A stretch of DNA of 64,000 nt from Micromonospora luteifusca (GTDB taxonomy: Bacteria; Actinomycetota; Actinomycetes; Mycobacteriales; Micromonosporaceae), in the NCBI RefSeq assembly GCF_016907275.1, contig NZ_JAFBBP010000001.1, positions 1,850,001 to 1,914,000 of the forward strand, read 5' to 3'. The position numbers and the translations under genes are program-made. The notes below the pieces were generated by a model. The model had not been told where the DNA came from. It worked only from the letters and a program-made list of their open reading frames with translations, and made no database searches. Positions 54,582-63,336 of this stretch are shown here, one piece after another. Positions within the stretch are counted from its first letter, which is position 1. The number at the start of each line of letters is the position of its first letter.

Positions 54582-56714
54582 GTGAGCAACCGACCCCTTG
54601 CTGCCGCTGGTCGACTCGTCCCTCTTCTCCGCGCCGGGCTGATCGCCGGAATCGTGATCGCCGCCGCCGCGTACCCGCTGGTCGCCCTCACCGGGCTCGG
54701 CGCGAAGGCCACCGCGCACGCGGTGGAGCAGAAGACCAGACTGCTGACCACCGCCCTGCCCGCCGAGACCTCCTACGTCTACGCCCCGGACGGCAAGACC
54801 GTGCTGACCATGTTCTACGAGGAGTACCGGCAGTACACCAAGCTGTCGGACATGTCGCCGAACATCCAGCAGGCGATCGTCGCCGCCGAGGACTCCCGCT
54901 TCTACCAGCACCACGGCGTCGACCCGAAGGGCGTGGCCCGTGCCTTCGTGGCCAACGCCCGGTCCAGCGGCGTCTCCCAGGGTGCGTCGACCCTGACCAT
55001 GCAGTACGTCCGGATGGCCCTGCGGGACAGCGCGAGCACCCCCAAGGAGATCCAGGAAGCCACCCAGCAGACCAGCCTGCGCAAGGTCAAGGAAATGCGG
55101 ATGGCGCTGGACCTGGAGAAGGAGATGAGCAAGGAGCAGATCCTGGAGCGCTACCTCAACTCGGCGTACTTCGGGCACCGGGCGTACGGCATCTACGCGG
55201 CCAGCGAGATCTTCTTCTCCAAGACCCCGAAGGACCTCACCCCGGTCGAGGCCGCCACCCTCGCCGGGCTGGTCAAGTCCCCATCGGAGTACGACCCGGC
55301 CGACTCCGACCAGAAGGACGCCACCGCGCGGCGCAACTACGTGCTGGACCGGATGGGCCAGCTCGGCTACCTCTCCCCCGACTCGGCCGCCGCCGCCAAG
55401 GCCGAGCCGATCCGGCTGAAGCTGACGACCCCGCCGCACGACTGCGCCGCGGTGGCGGACAAGTACAACAGCTGGGGCTTCGCCTGCGACTACCTGAAGA
55501 ACTGGTGGAGTGCGCAGCCCGCGTTCGGGGCGGACCGGCTGGAACGGATGGACAAGCTGCGCCGGGGCGGCTACCGGATCGTGCTCAGCCTCGACCCGAA
55601 GATCCAGGAGGCGGCGGAGAAGAACGTCGGCAGCAAGGAGTCCACCGGGAGCCCGTTCGCCAACGGGATCGTGGTCTCCGAGCCGGGTACCGGCCGGGTG
55701 AAGGCGATGGCGGTGAACCGGACGTACTCCCTGGACCTGGCCGAGAACCCGCAGAGCTCCAATCCCGAGGCCGGGCCGAAGGTGAAGGCCAACTACCCGA
55801 ACACGGTGGCACCACTGCTCGGTGGCGGTGACCTGGCTGGCTACCAGGCCGGGTCGACGTTCAAGATGTTCCCGATGCTCGCCGCGCTGGACGCGGGGAT
55901 GACGCTCTCCACCTCGTTCAACGCCCCGTACCGCTACAAGTCCTCCGTCTACGACGGTTGGGCGCCCTCCAACGCCAGCGGCGCGATGACCGGCCAACAG
56001 ACCATGTGGTCCGGCTTCGGCAAATCGGTCAACACGTACTTCGTGTGGCTGGAGGAGAAGGTCGGCGCGGACCGGGCGGTCCGGCTGGCCGAGCAGCTCG
56101 GGCTGCGCTGGCGCACCGACGTCGACCGGGAACAGGCGTCCCCGGCCAAGGTGAAGAAGTGGGGAGCGTTCACGCTCGGCGTCTCCGACGCCACCCCGCT
56201 GGAGATGGCGAACGCCTACGCCGCCATCGCGGCCGACGGCCGCTACTGCGAGGCGATCCCGGTGCAGGCGATCATGAACCGGGACGGCACGCCGGCCACG
56301 TACACCACCCCCGGTGGCATCCAACGTGAGGTGGCCAAGCCGCGCTGCCGGCAGGTGGTCAGCGCGGACGCCGCCCGGGCAGCCACCGACGCCGCCCGCT
56401 GCCCGACCGGGGACACCCCGGCGCGCGGAAGCTGCGGCGGCTGGTCCACCGCCGACAGCGTGCGCGGCACGGTCGGACGCCCGGTGGCCGGCAAGACCGG
56501 TACCACCGACAGCACCCGGTCCGCCTGGTTCGTCGGCTACACCCCGGAGTTGGCCGCGGCGAGCTTCATCTCCGACCCGGACAACCCGTTCAACGCAGTC
56601 GGTGACGGACAGTCCCAGATCCCGATCCAAGCGGTCGCGGAGACCCTCCGCGACGGCCTGAAGGGCACACCGACCCGCCAGTTCACCCCGCCGTCGGACG
56701 CGATCGTCGGCTGA
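54582..56714 (+). CDS. Class A penicillin-binding protein (transglycosylase-transpeptidase)
   Basis: The 710-residue protein has one N-terminal membrane helix (GLIAGIVIAAAAYPLVAL). A GT51 domain follows, with AAEDSRFYQHHGVD carrying the catalytic Glu, then QGASTLTMQYVRM and RYLNSAYFGHRAYGI. The transpeptidase domain has the STFK, SVN and KTGT motifs (GSTFKMFPML, KSVNTYF, AGKTGTTDST). It polymerises and cross-links peptidoglycan outside the membrane. The GTG at 54582 follows an AT-rich stretch. It sits between cobalamin genes but is transcribed away from cobC. Confidence 0.95.
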   Translation: MSNRPLAAAGRLVPLLRAGLIAGIVIAAAAYPLVALTGLGAKATAHAVEQKTRLLTTALPAETSYVYAPDGKTVLTMFYEEYRQYTKLSDMSPNIQQAIVAAEDSRFYQHHGVDPKGVARAFVANARSSGVSQGASTLTMQYVRMALRDSASTPKEIQEATQQTSLRKVKEMRMALDLEKEMSKEQILERYLNSAYFGHRAYGIYAASEIFFSKTPKDLTPVEAATLAGLVKSPSEYDPADSDQKDATARRNYVLDRMGQLGYLSPDSAAAAKAEPIRLKLTTPPHDCAAVADKYNSWGFACDYLKNWWSAQPAFGADRLERMDKLRRGGYRIVLSLDPKIQEAAEKNVGSKESTGSPFANGIVVSEPGTGRVKAMAVNRTYSLDLAENPQSSNPEAGPKVKANYPNTVAPLLGGGDLAGYQAGSTFKMFPMLAALDAGMTLSTSFNAPYRYKSSVYDGWAPSNASGAMTGQQTMWSGFGKSVNTYFVWLEEKVGADRAVRLAEQLGLRWRTDVDREQASPAKVKKWGAFTLGVSDATPLEMANAYAAIAADGRYCEAIPVQAIMNRDGTPATYTTPGGIQREVAKPRCRQVVSADAARAATDAARCPTGDTPARGSCGGWSTADSVRGTVGRPVAGKTGTTDSTRSAWFVGYTPELAAASFISDPDNPFNAVGDGQSQIPIQAVAETLRDGLKGTPTRQFTPPSDAIVG

Positions 56715-56733
56715 CGCCTCGCCACCGGCCCGA

Positions 56734-58140
56734 TCACACCGGCACCTCGCCGGACTCCGCCGGCACCACCTCGGCCGCCGGGTCGGCCGCCGCCGCGGCG
56801 ACCAACCGGGCGGCCGTGGCCGGATGACCGGCCCAGTGCAGGGTGAGCTGCGAGGCGTGCACGTTGCGCCAGACGAAACCCTCCGGCGCGCCACCATCCC
56901 AGCTCCACGCCGGGCGCTGACCAGCGCGGGGGGTGAGCACCGCACGGTGCGCCTTGTGGCCGACCAGCACCGTGCCATGGGCGGCGACCACGCTGTCGGT
57001 CTGGGCGGTCGCCTCCCGGTAGCCGGCCACCAGGCCGTCCCGGCTGACACCTACCGCGTCGAGGACACCGCACATCGGCAGCCCGTCCAGCTCCCGGGCC
57101 AGCCAGAGCAGCCCGGCGCCCTCGGCGATCACCGGACGCCCGGTCCGCGCCAACTCGGCCACCGCGATGCACAGCCGCCGATTGGCCGACAACTGCTCGG
57201 CGTACGCCTCCGGCAGCGCGCCCCCGACGACCAGCGCGCGGGTGCCGACCGGCAGTGCCTCGTCACGCAGCGGATCGACGGTGACGACCTCGGCGCCGGC
57301 CGCCCGCAGCAGCTCCGCGGTCTCCGGGTGGCTGAAGCTGCCACCCGGCCCACCGGCCAGTGCCACCAGCGGGCGGTCCGCCGGGGCGGTGAACGCGCCA
57401 AGGGCCTCCTCGGGAGACCAGGCCGAGGCTGGCAGCGGTGGAGCCGAGCGGGCCAGCCCGAGCAGCCGTTCCAGGTCGACCGTGGCGGCGACGGCCTCAC
57501 CCAACCGGCGGACCGCTCGGACGGCGTCGGCGGACCCGTCGACCACCGGCGCCACACCGTGCCGCCGCGACGGCAGCACCGCCGGCAGGTCGTGGCGACG
57601 CAGCGCACCGTAGACCGGCACACCCACGTCGTCCAACGCCTCGCGCAGCATGGCCTCGTGCCGAGACGACGCCACCCGGTTGAGGATCACCCCGCCGAGC
57701 CACAACTGCTCGTCGTACGAGCGGAACCCGTGCACCAGGGCCGCCACCGACTGACCCATCGCGGCCACGTCGACAACGAGCACCACCGGGCTGCGCAGCG
57801 CGGCCGCGGCAGCCGCCGTGGACTCCTGCTCGGGGCGGCCGCCGACCGAGTCGTACAGGCCCATGCTGCCCTGCACCACGGCGAGCCCGGCACCGGCAGC
57901 GCCGTGCGCCACCAGCGGGGCGAGCCGGTCGACGCCGACCAGCCGGGGATCGATCACCCGGCCCGGTCGACCGGAGGCGAGGCCGAGGTAGGCGGCGTCG
58001 ACGTGATCCGGCCCCAGCTTGAACCCGGCGACGTCGACCCCTCGCTCGGCCAGGGCGGCGAGCAGCCCGATCGCCAGCGCGTTCTTACCGTGCCCGGAGG
58101 ACGGCGCGCTGAGCACCAGGCGCGGCACGACGGTCATCAT
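56734..58140 (-). CDS. cobB: Cobyrinic/hydrogenobyrinic acid a,c-diamide synthase, missing the glutaminase Cys
   Basis: The 468-residue protein has the dethiobiotin-synthetase-like ATPase domain (RLVLSAPSSGHGKNALAIGL, GFKLGPDHVDAAYL, VVQGSMGLYDSVGG). A type 1 glutaminase domain follows (LVVGGALPEAYAEQLSANR and LDGLPMCGVLDAVG). Family members have AEC[AG]GL at the nucleophile elbow; here the motif is IAEGAGLLWL, with GGC at 57118-57120 (plus-strand gcc) in place of a Cys codon. It may use free ammonia or be inactive. The ATG pair at 58140/58137 is the start. Confidence 0.88.
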   Translation of the reverse strand: MMTVVPRLVLSAPSSGHGKNALAIGLLAALAERGVDVAGFKLGPDHVDAAYLGLASGRPGRVIDPRLVGVDRLAPLVAHGAAGAGLAVVQGSMGLYDSVGGRPEQESTAAAAAALRSPVVLVVDVAAMGQSVAALVHGFRSYDEQLWLGGVILNRVASSRHEAMLREALDDVGVPVYGALRRHDLPAVLPSRRHGVAPVVDGSADAVRAVRRLGEAVAATVDLERLLGLARSAPPLPASAWSPEEALGAFTAPADRPLVALAGGPGGSFSHPETAELLRAAGAEVVTVDPLRDEALPVGTRALVVGGALPEAYAEQLSANRRLCIAVAELARTGRPVIAEGAGLLWLARELDGLPMCGVLDAVGVSRDGLVAGYREATAQTDSVVAAHGTVLVGHKAHRAVLTPRAGQRPAWSWDGGAPEGFVWRNVHASQLTLHWAGHPATAARLVAAAAADPAAEVVPAESGEVPV

Positions 58141-58321
58141 CGACTCCTCGCGAGCGGCGGCGGGTACGCGACGGGGACGACCGGGGCCGATCCGTCGGCG
58201 TGACGATACCTGTCCGCCTGGAGACGCGAGCACCGCCAACCGGGGCCGACAGCGGGGCCGACAGCACGGTGCCGACCCGGTCCAGCTCAGTGGCGCCGGT
58301 CATACGGGTAGCCTCGGTGCC

Positions 58322-59143
58322 GTGTACCGGTTCCTGCTGAGCCCACGATGGCTGGGCGCCCTCGCGCTGACCCTGGTCGCCGCCGCCGTCATGGTGTTCC
58401 TCGGCAACTGGCAGCTGGACCGCTACCGGGGGCGTACCGAGGTCAACGAACGAATCGACGCGGGCCTGCGGATGGCCCCGGCGCCGCTGGCCGATGCGCT
58501 GCGCGCTCCCACCGGTGGCACGGGGACGACGGGCCCGGCCCCCGCCGAGGACAAGGTCTGGACCCGGATCACCGTCACCGGCCGGTACGACCCGACGAAC
58601 ACCGTGCTGGTCCGTGGCCGGACGGTGGACAGCCGGGTCGGCTTCGAGGTGCTCACCCCGCTGGTGCTCGCCGACGGCACGGCCCTGCTGGTGGACCGCG
58701 GCTGGATCCCACCGGCGCCGGGTGGGGCGACCGCCCAGCCGGCGGTGCCGGCCGCGCCGACCGGCGACGTGACGGTGGTCGGACGGGTGCACGAGACCGA
58801 GAGCGGCGCCGGCGCGGTGGCACGGCGCGACGGTCGGCTGGAGATCCGGCGGATCGGGGTGTCGCGGCTGGCCAGCGAACTGCCCTACCCGGTCTACGGC
58901 GCCTACCTGCTGTTGGACGAGCAGACCCCGTCGGCCGACCCGGTGTTCAAGGCGGTGCCGGTCGGGCACACCAACAACTGGCAGAACTTCGGCTACGTCG
59001 TGCAGTGGTGGCTCTTCGCGGTGATGTCCCTGTTCGGCTACGGGTGGGTGGCCCGCCGAGAGGCCCGCCGCGCCGCCGGCATCGGCGTCGACCCCGGTCC
59101 GATGGACCGGGCGGCCGAGCCGACGCCGAGCCCGTCCGCCTGA
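58322..59143 (+). CDS. SURF1 family cytochrome oxidase assembly protein
   Basis: The 273-residue protein begins YRFLLSPRWLGALALTL and has the SURF1 pattern of two membrane helices flanking a periplasmic domain. FLGNWQLDRYRGR follows helix 1. VLVRGRTVDSRVGFEVLTPL and LLVDRGWIPPAPGG are in the loop, and HTNNWQNFGYVVQWWLFAVM leads into helix 2. It assists haem insertion into aa3 oxidase, consistent with the CtaJ-like gene elsewhere in the window. The GTG at 58322 is the likely start. Confidence 0.92.
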   Translation: MYRFLLSPRWLGALALTLVAAAVMVFLGNWQLDRYRGRTEVNERIDAGLRMAPAPLADALRAPTGGTGTTGPAPAEDKVWTRITVTGRYDPTNTVLVRGRTVDSRVGFEVLTPLVLADGTALLVDRGWIPPAPGGATAQPAVPAAPTGDVTVVGRVHETESGAGAVARRDGRLEIRRIGVSRLASELPYPVYGAYLLLDEQTPSADPVFKAVPVGHTNNWQNFGYVVQWWLFAVMSLFGYGWVARREARRAAGIGVDPGPMDRAAEPTPSPSA

Positions 59144-59244
59144 CCGAAGCGCGGCCCCGGTCTCAGACGGACAGTCGGGGGCACGCGGGACGACAGGGCA
59201 GCCGGTAGTCTCCGCCGCGTGACGATCTCGCGTTGGAGGTCTCG

Positions 59245-59808
59245 GTGAGCCCGGATCCAACCGCCCCGCTGCCCGAATCGGAGCCGGTGACCCAGCCGCA
59301 ACCGCCGATCGATCCGTGGACCGCCCAGTCGTCCACCGCGCCGCTGCCGCCGACGACGCCGTTCCCGACCGTGCCGCCGCAGGCCACACCGCCGCAGCCC
59401 GCACCGCCACCGGCATCGTTCTCGGCACCGCCGGCACCGCCCGGTTTCGCCGGGCCGGACGTGGTCGCGGTGCAGATCGCCGAGATCGCGGTAAGTCCGC
59501 CGGTCATCCGCACGCCCGCGGGATCGCTGCCGTTGGCCGGTGCCACCTGGCACGTGGCCGACTACTGGCAACGCGAGGAGAAGGTGGCGACCTGGGCGCT
59601 GGTCTGCGCGATCGTCGGCTTCTTCTGCCTGGCCTTCTTCAGCCTGCTCTTCCTGCTGGTCAAGGAGACCCGGCACCACGGCACCGTGCAGGTGACGGTC
59701 ACCAACGGCAATCAGCAGTACGTGGCCCGGATCCCGGTCAGCGACCAGGGCCAGGTGCAGTACATCAACAACCAGGTCAACTACGCCCGGTCGCTGTCCA
59801 GCAGGTGA
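59245..59808 (+). CDS. Pro-rich single-pass membrane protein
   Basis: The 187-residue protein has a long Pro/Thr/Ala-rich cytoplasmic N-terminus and one membrane segment (ALVCAIVGFFCLAFFSLLFLLV, about residues 119-140). A C-terminal domain of about 45 residues follows with VQVTVTNGNQQYVARIPVSD. GGAGG at 59235-59239 favours the GTG at 59245. I do not recognise the family. The actinobacterial style suggests a surface or secretion-associated protein. Confidence 0.7.
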   Translation: MSPDPTAPLPESEPVTQPQPPIDPWTAQSSTAPLPPTTPFPTVPPQATPPQPAPPPASFSAPPAPPGFAGPDVVAVQIAEIAVSPPVIRTPAGSLPLAGATWHVADYWQREEKVATWALVCAIVGFFCLAFFSLLFLLVKETRHHGTVQVTVTNGNQQYVARIPVSDQGQVQYINNQVNYARSLSSR

Positions 59809-59828
59809 CCGGGGCTGGCGCGGGCCGG

Positions 59829-61421
59829 TCAGCCGGTGACGCGGCCGGCGTGGATGGCACGGACGGCGTCGATCGTGTCCGCCTCGGCGGCGGACTTGTC
59901 GTCGCGATACCGCACCACCCGGGCGAAGCGCAGCGCCATCCCGCCGGGATAGCGCGAGCTCGTCTGCACGCCGTCGAAGGCGATCTCCACCACCTGTTCG
60001 GGGCGGACCCGGACCACCCAGTCGCCGCGCTCCACGGCGAGGTCGAGGAATCGCTCGGTCTGCCAGCGCAGCAACTCGTCGGTGAGGCCCTTGAACGTCT
60101 TGCCGAGCATGACGAAGTCACCGCTGTGCGGGTCGCGCGCACCCAGGTGCAGGTTGGACAGCCAGCCCTGCCGTCGGCCACTGCCCCACTCGACGGCGAG
60201 CACGACCAGGTCGAGGGTGTGCCGGGGTTTGACCTTGACCCAGGCGGCACCGCGCCGGCCGGCGTCGTAGGGCGCGTCCGGTGCCTTGACCACCACGCCC
60301 TCCTGCCCCGCGTCGAGCGCGGCGGCAAACGCCGCAGCGGCCTGTTCCGGGCCGTCGACCTCCATGCGCCCGACCAGCAGCGACGAGTCGACCGCACCGC
60401 TCAGGGCCGCCCACCGCTCCCGGCCGGGCAGGTCGATCAGGTCTTCACCGTCGAGGTGCAGCAGGTCGAAGAAGTACGGGGTGAGCACGGTCGCGCCGGT
60501 GCTGGCCGCCGCGGCGAGCACCGCCGGGGCGACGGGTGTGCGCCCGGTGGTGCTGGGGGTGGTGCGTCGGGCGGCCCGGCTCGAGGTCTGCTGGAACGGC
60601 AGCGGGCGACCCGTCGCGTCGAGGCCGATGGCCTCGCCGTCGAGCACCAACTCCCGGCCTGGCAGGGCACGGACCGCGGCGACCACCTCGGGCACCCGGG
60701 CGGTGATCTCGTCGAGGCTGCGGGTGAAGACGGCGATGTCGGCGCCAGAGCGGTGCACCTGGATGCGGATGCCATCGAGCTTCACGTCGACCACCGCCGG
60801 TGTGCCGGTCGCGGCGAGGGCCTCGTCGACTGAGGGGGCGCTCTGCGCGAGCATCGGCGCCAGCGGCCGGCCGACCTGCAGGCCGAACCCGGCCAACTCG
60901 GCGGCCCCACCGGCCAGCGCGGCCACCGCCACGGCCCGCAGGTCACCGGCGAGCAGCAGGGCCCGTCGGACCGCCGCCACCGGCACCTCGGCCGCCCGGG
61001 CCACCGCGTCGGCGAGCAGCCCGGCCTGGGCACCCTGGCGCAGCTCGCCACTGAACAGGCCGGTGAGCAGGCGCTGCTCATCGGCCGTCGCCGCCGCGTA
61101 GAGAGCGCCGAGCAACGCCCGACGCCGACCCTGCGAGCCCGTGCCACGCACGGCGGCGATCTGCTCGATGGCGGCGTCGACGGCGGCCACGGTCAACGTC
61201 GGCTCGGCGGCCGGTGGCGGCAGGTCACGAAGGCTGGCGTAGCCGACCCCGGTCTGCCGTTGGCGCAGCTCACCGGCGAGATAGCCGGCGCCGGGCTCGA
61301 CCTCGCCCGGGTCGAGTCGGCGCAGCGCATCAGCGAGCAACTCCACCTTGGCCCGCCGGCCGCTGGTGGCGCCGACGGCGGCGGAGGTGGCGGCCAGGTC
61401 GAGGAAACGCACGTCGTTCAT
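59829..61421 (-). CDS. ATP-dependent DNA ligase
   Basis: The 530-residue protein has an N-terminal helical DNA-binding region and the nucleotidyltransferase motif VVDVKLDGIRIQVHR with Lys214 as the adenylated residue. ELVLDGEAIGLD (motif III), EGVVVKAPDAPYDAGRR and WVKVKPRHTLDLV (motifs IV-V), then an OB fold, complete it. It matches actinobacterial LigB (Rv3062-type), a non-essential ligase for repair. The ATG at 61421 is preferred because the alternative GTG at 61442 falls inside a 17-bp hairpin. Confidence 0.92.
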   Translation of the reverse strand: MNDVRFLDLAATSAAVGATSGRRAKVELLADALRRLDPGEVEPGAGYLAGELRQRQTGVGYASLRDLPPPAAEPTLTVAAVDAAIEQIAAVRGTGSQGRRRALLGALYAAATADEQRLLTGLFSGELRQGAQAGLLADAVARAAEVPVAAVRRALLLAGDLRAVAVAALAGGAAELAGFGLQVGRPLAPMLAQSAPSVDEALAATGTPAVVDVKLDGIRIQVHRSGADIAVFTRSLDEITARVPEVVAAVRALPGRELVLDGEAIGLDATGRPLPFQQTSSRAARRTTPSTTGRTPVAPAVLAAAASTGATVLTPYFFDLLHLDGEDLIDLPGRERWAALSGAVDSSLLVGRMEVDGPEQAAAAFAAALDAGQEGVVVKAPDAPYDAGRRGAAWVKVKPRHTLDLVVLAVEWGSGRRQGWLSNLHLGARDPHSGDFVMLGKTFKGLTDELLRWQTERFLDLAVERGDWVVRVRPEQVVEIAFDGVQTSSRYPGGMALRFARVVRYRDDKSAAEADTIDAVRAIHAGRVTG

Positions 61422-61435
61422 CCTGCCAGTCACCT

Positions 61436-61475
61436 CCGACACCGCCCGGGCATTGCCGTGCCCGGGCGGTGTCGG
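61436..61475. terminator. Perfect 17-bp hairpin just upstream of the ligase gene
   Basis: CCGACACCGCCCGGGCA and TGCCCGGGCGGTGTCGG form a perfect stem around TTGCCG. It ends 14 nt before the ligase ATG, so it either terminates the small leftward gene upstream or folds in the ligase leader. No U tract follows. Confidence 0.75.
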
Positions 61476-61508
61476 CAGGGTGCCGCCCGCTCACGCGGAC
61501 GACGGGTC

Positions 61509-61673
61509 AGGGCCTGTTTCATGAGGGCGGTCGAGCCGAGGCGGAGTCCGGGCGGCGATCCGGCAAGGCGCGGTTTCGTCTGGATACCGGTGTCGTATCC
61601 GGACGAAACCGCAACGCCGCCGGTCGTCGCCCGGGCCCGCCGCAGGCCGGCCAGTCCTCATGAAACAGGCCCT
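61509..61673. mobile_element. 165-bp palindromic MITE-like element
   Basis: Perfect 18-bp terminal inverted repeats (AGGGCCTGTTTCATGAGG at 61509-61526 and its complement at 61656-61673) bound the element. Inside, GCGGTTTCGTC...GTATCC...GACGAAACCGC forms a second, strong stem and the intervening arms also pair partly. The whole stretch can fold into one cruciform. There is no ORF of its own. Its right end supplies the stop codon of the small leftward ORF at 61672-61878. Confidence 0.7.
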
Positions 61674-61878
61674 AAGCGGAGACGGGCTCCTCGATGCGCA
61701 GCCCCCGGGCACGGACCTCGCCGGCCACCCGGGAGAGCACCGAGTCGAGGGCGACCAGGGCTGCGGAGAGCTCAGCAAGCTGTTCGTTGAGCGTGTCCTC
61801 GGACCACGCGGAGACATCGACATCTCCCAGTGCGCTGACAGCGGCCCCCAACCGGGCCATCACCTCGTTCGTACTCAT
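61672..61878 (-). CDS. Small protein resembling the start of a DUF222/HNH endonuclease (possibly truncated)
   Basis: The 68-residue protein begins MSTNEVMARLGAAVSALGD and contains EDTLNEQLAELSAALVALDS followed by VLSRVAGEVRARGLR. That helical pattern resembles the N-terminal part of DUF222 domains that precede HNH nucleases. The frame ends at a TAG formed at the junction with the palindromic element. It could be a truncated gene or a genuine short helical protein; I cannot distinguish them from this window. Confidence 0.5.
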   Translation of the reverse strand: MSTNEVMARLGAAVSALGDVDVSAWSEDTLNEQLAELSAALVALDSVLSRVAGEVRARGLRIEEPVSA

Positions 61879-61956
61879 GTTCGAAAGGCTATAACAGCCA
61901 GCCGCCCGACACGCCGTAAACTGCCAGGATCAGGCCCGAAATCGCCGTTCCGACAG

Positions 61957-63324
61957 CTAACTGCCTGCTGCCGCCACATTACGCAGCAGCAACGCCTCGG
62001 CGAGGCAGACGCGGGCGAACTCTCCCAGGTGCAGACTCTCGTTCGGGCCGTGCGCCCGGGCGTGCGGGTCCTCCACGCCGGTCACCAGGATCGCCGCCTT
62101 CGGGAACATCTCCTGGAAGGTGGCGATGAACGGGATCGAGCCGCCGACACCGATGTCGACCGGGGCGGTGCCGTCCCAGGCAGTCCGGAAGGCCGAACGG
62201 GCCGCGTCGAACATCGGCCCGGACGCGTCGATCACGCACGGGTTGCCGTCGTGCTCGAAACTGACAGTCACCTGGGCGCCCCACGGCGCGTGCTCCTCCA
62301 GGTGCGCGCGCACGGCCGCGTACGCCCGCTTGGGGTCGTCGCCGGGGGCGAGACGGATGCTGAGCTTTGCCTTCGCGGCCGGGACCAGGGCGTTCGGCGC
62401 CTCACCGGTGGCCGGCGCGTCGATGCCGAGAACCGCCAGCGCGGGCTTGGTCCAGAGCCGATCGGTGATCCGGCCGGTGCCGATGAACTGCACGCCCTCG
62501 GCCAGCCCGGCCTCGGCCCGGATCCGGTCCTCCGGGTAGTCGACGGTGGCGCCCTCCCGGCCGACCAGCCCGTCCACGGCCACGTCACCGGCATCGTCGT
62601 GCAGCGTCGCCAGCAGCCGGACCAGTGCGGTGAGCGCATCCGGCACGGCACCGCCGAACATGCCGCTGTGCACGGCGTGGTCCAGGGTGCGGACCTCGAC
62701 GAAGCAGTTGACGATGCCCCGCAGCGAGGTGGTCAGCGCCGGTACGCCGATGTCCCAGTTGCCGGAGTCGGCGATCACGATGACGTCGGAGGTGATCTTG
62801 TCGCGGTGGTCGACCAGCAGTTGCTCCAGCGAATCGGAGCCGTACTCCTCCTCGCCCTCGATGAAGAGGACCACGCCGACCGGCAGCGCGTCACCGTACG
62901 CGCGCAGCGCCGCGACGTGCGCCATGATGCCGGCCTTGTCGTCGGCCGCACCCCGGGCGTAGAGCCGGCCGTCGCGCTCCACCGGCTCGAACGGGTCGGA
63001 CTCCCAGAGCGACCGGTCGCCGACCGGCTGGACGTCGTGGTGGGCGTAGAGCAGCACGGTGGGCGCGCCGGGCGGGGCGGCCCGACGGCCGATCACCGCC
63101 GGCTGGCCGCCGGAACGCACGATCTCGACGTCCAGGCCACAGCCGCGCAGCAATTCGGCGACCGCCTCGGCGGAGCGTTCCACGTGCGAGTGGTCGAAGC
63201 CCTCGAAGGCGATGCCGGGGATGCGGACGAGGCGCTCCAGGTCGGCGCGTACGCCGGGCATCTCCCGCTCGACGGCGGCCCGCACCTCGGACTCGGACAT
63301 GATCGGTGAGGTCATGACCGGCAT
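61957..63324 (-). CDS. M20 family dipeptidase
   Basis: The 455-residue metallopeptidase has the M20 zinc ligands: LLYAHHDVQPVG (His), the bridging Asp in GRLYARGAADDKAGIMAHVA, Glu pairs in LFIEGEEEYGS, VIADSGNWDIG and a late His (GPNESLHLGEF). A dimerisation domain lies in the middle (about 190-320). It hydrolyses dipeptides or related amides in the cytosol. In-frame ATGs at 63324, 63315 and 63300 are all possible starts; AAGG upstream slightly favours 63324. Confidence 0.9.
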   Translation of the reverse strand: MPVMTSPIMSESEVRAAVEREMPGVRADLERLVRIPGIAFEGFDHSHVERSAEAVAELLRGCGLDVEIVRSGGQPAVIGRRAAPPGAPTVLLYAHHDVQPVGDRSLWESDPFEPVERDGRLYARGAADDKAGIMAHVAALRAYGDALPVGVVLFIEGEEEYGSDSLEQLLVDHRDKITSDVIVIADSGNWDIGVPALTTSLRGIVNCFVEVRTLDHAVHSGMFGGAVPDALTALVRLLATLHDDAGDVAVDGLVGREGATVDYPEDRIRAEAGLAEGVQFIGTGRITDRLWTKPALAVLGIDAPATGEAPNALVPAAKAKLSIRLAPGDDPKRAYAAVRAHLEEHAPWGAQVTVSFEHDGNPCVIDASGPMFDAARSAFRTAWDGTAPVDIGVGGSIPFIATFQEMFPKAAILVTGVEDPHARAHGPNESLHLGEFARVCLAEALLLRNVAAAGS

Positions 63325-63336
63325 CGTATGCCGGCC

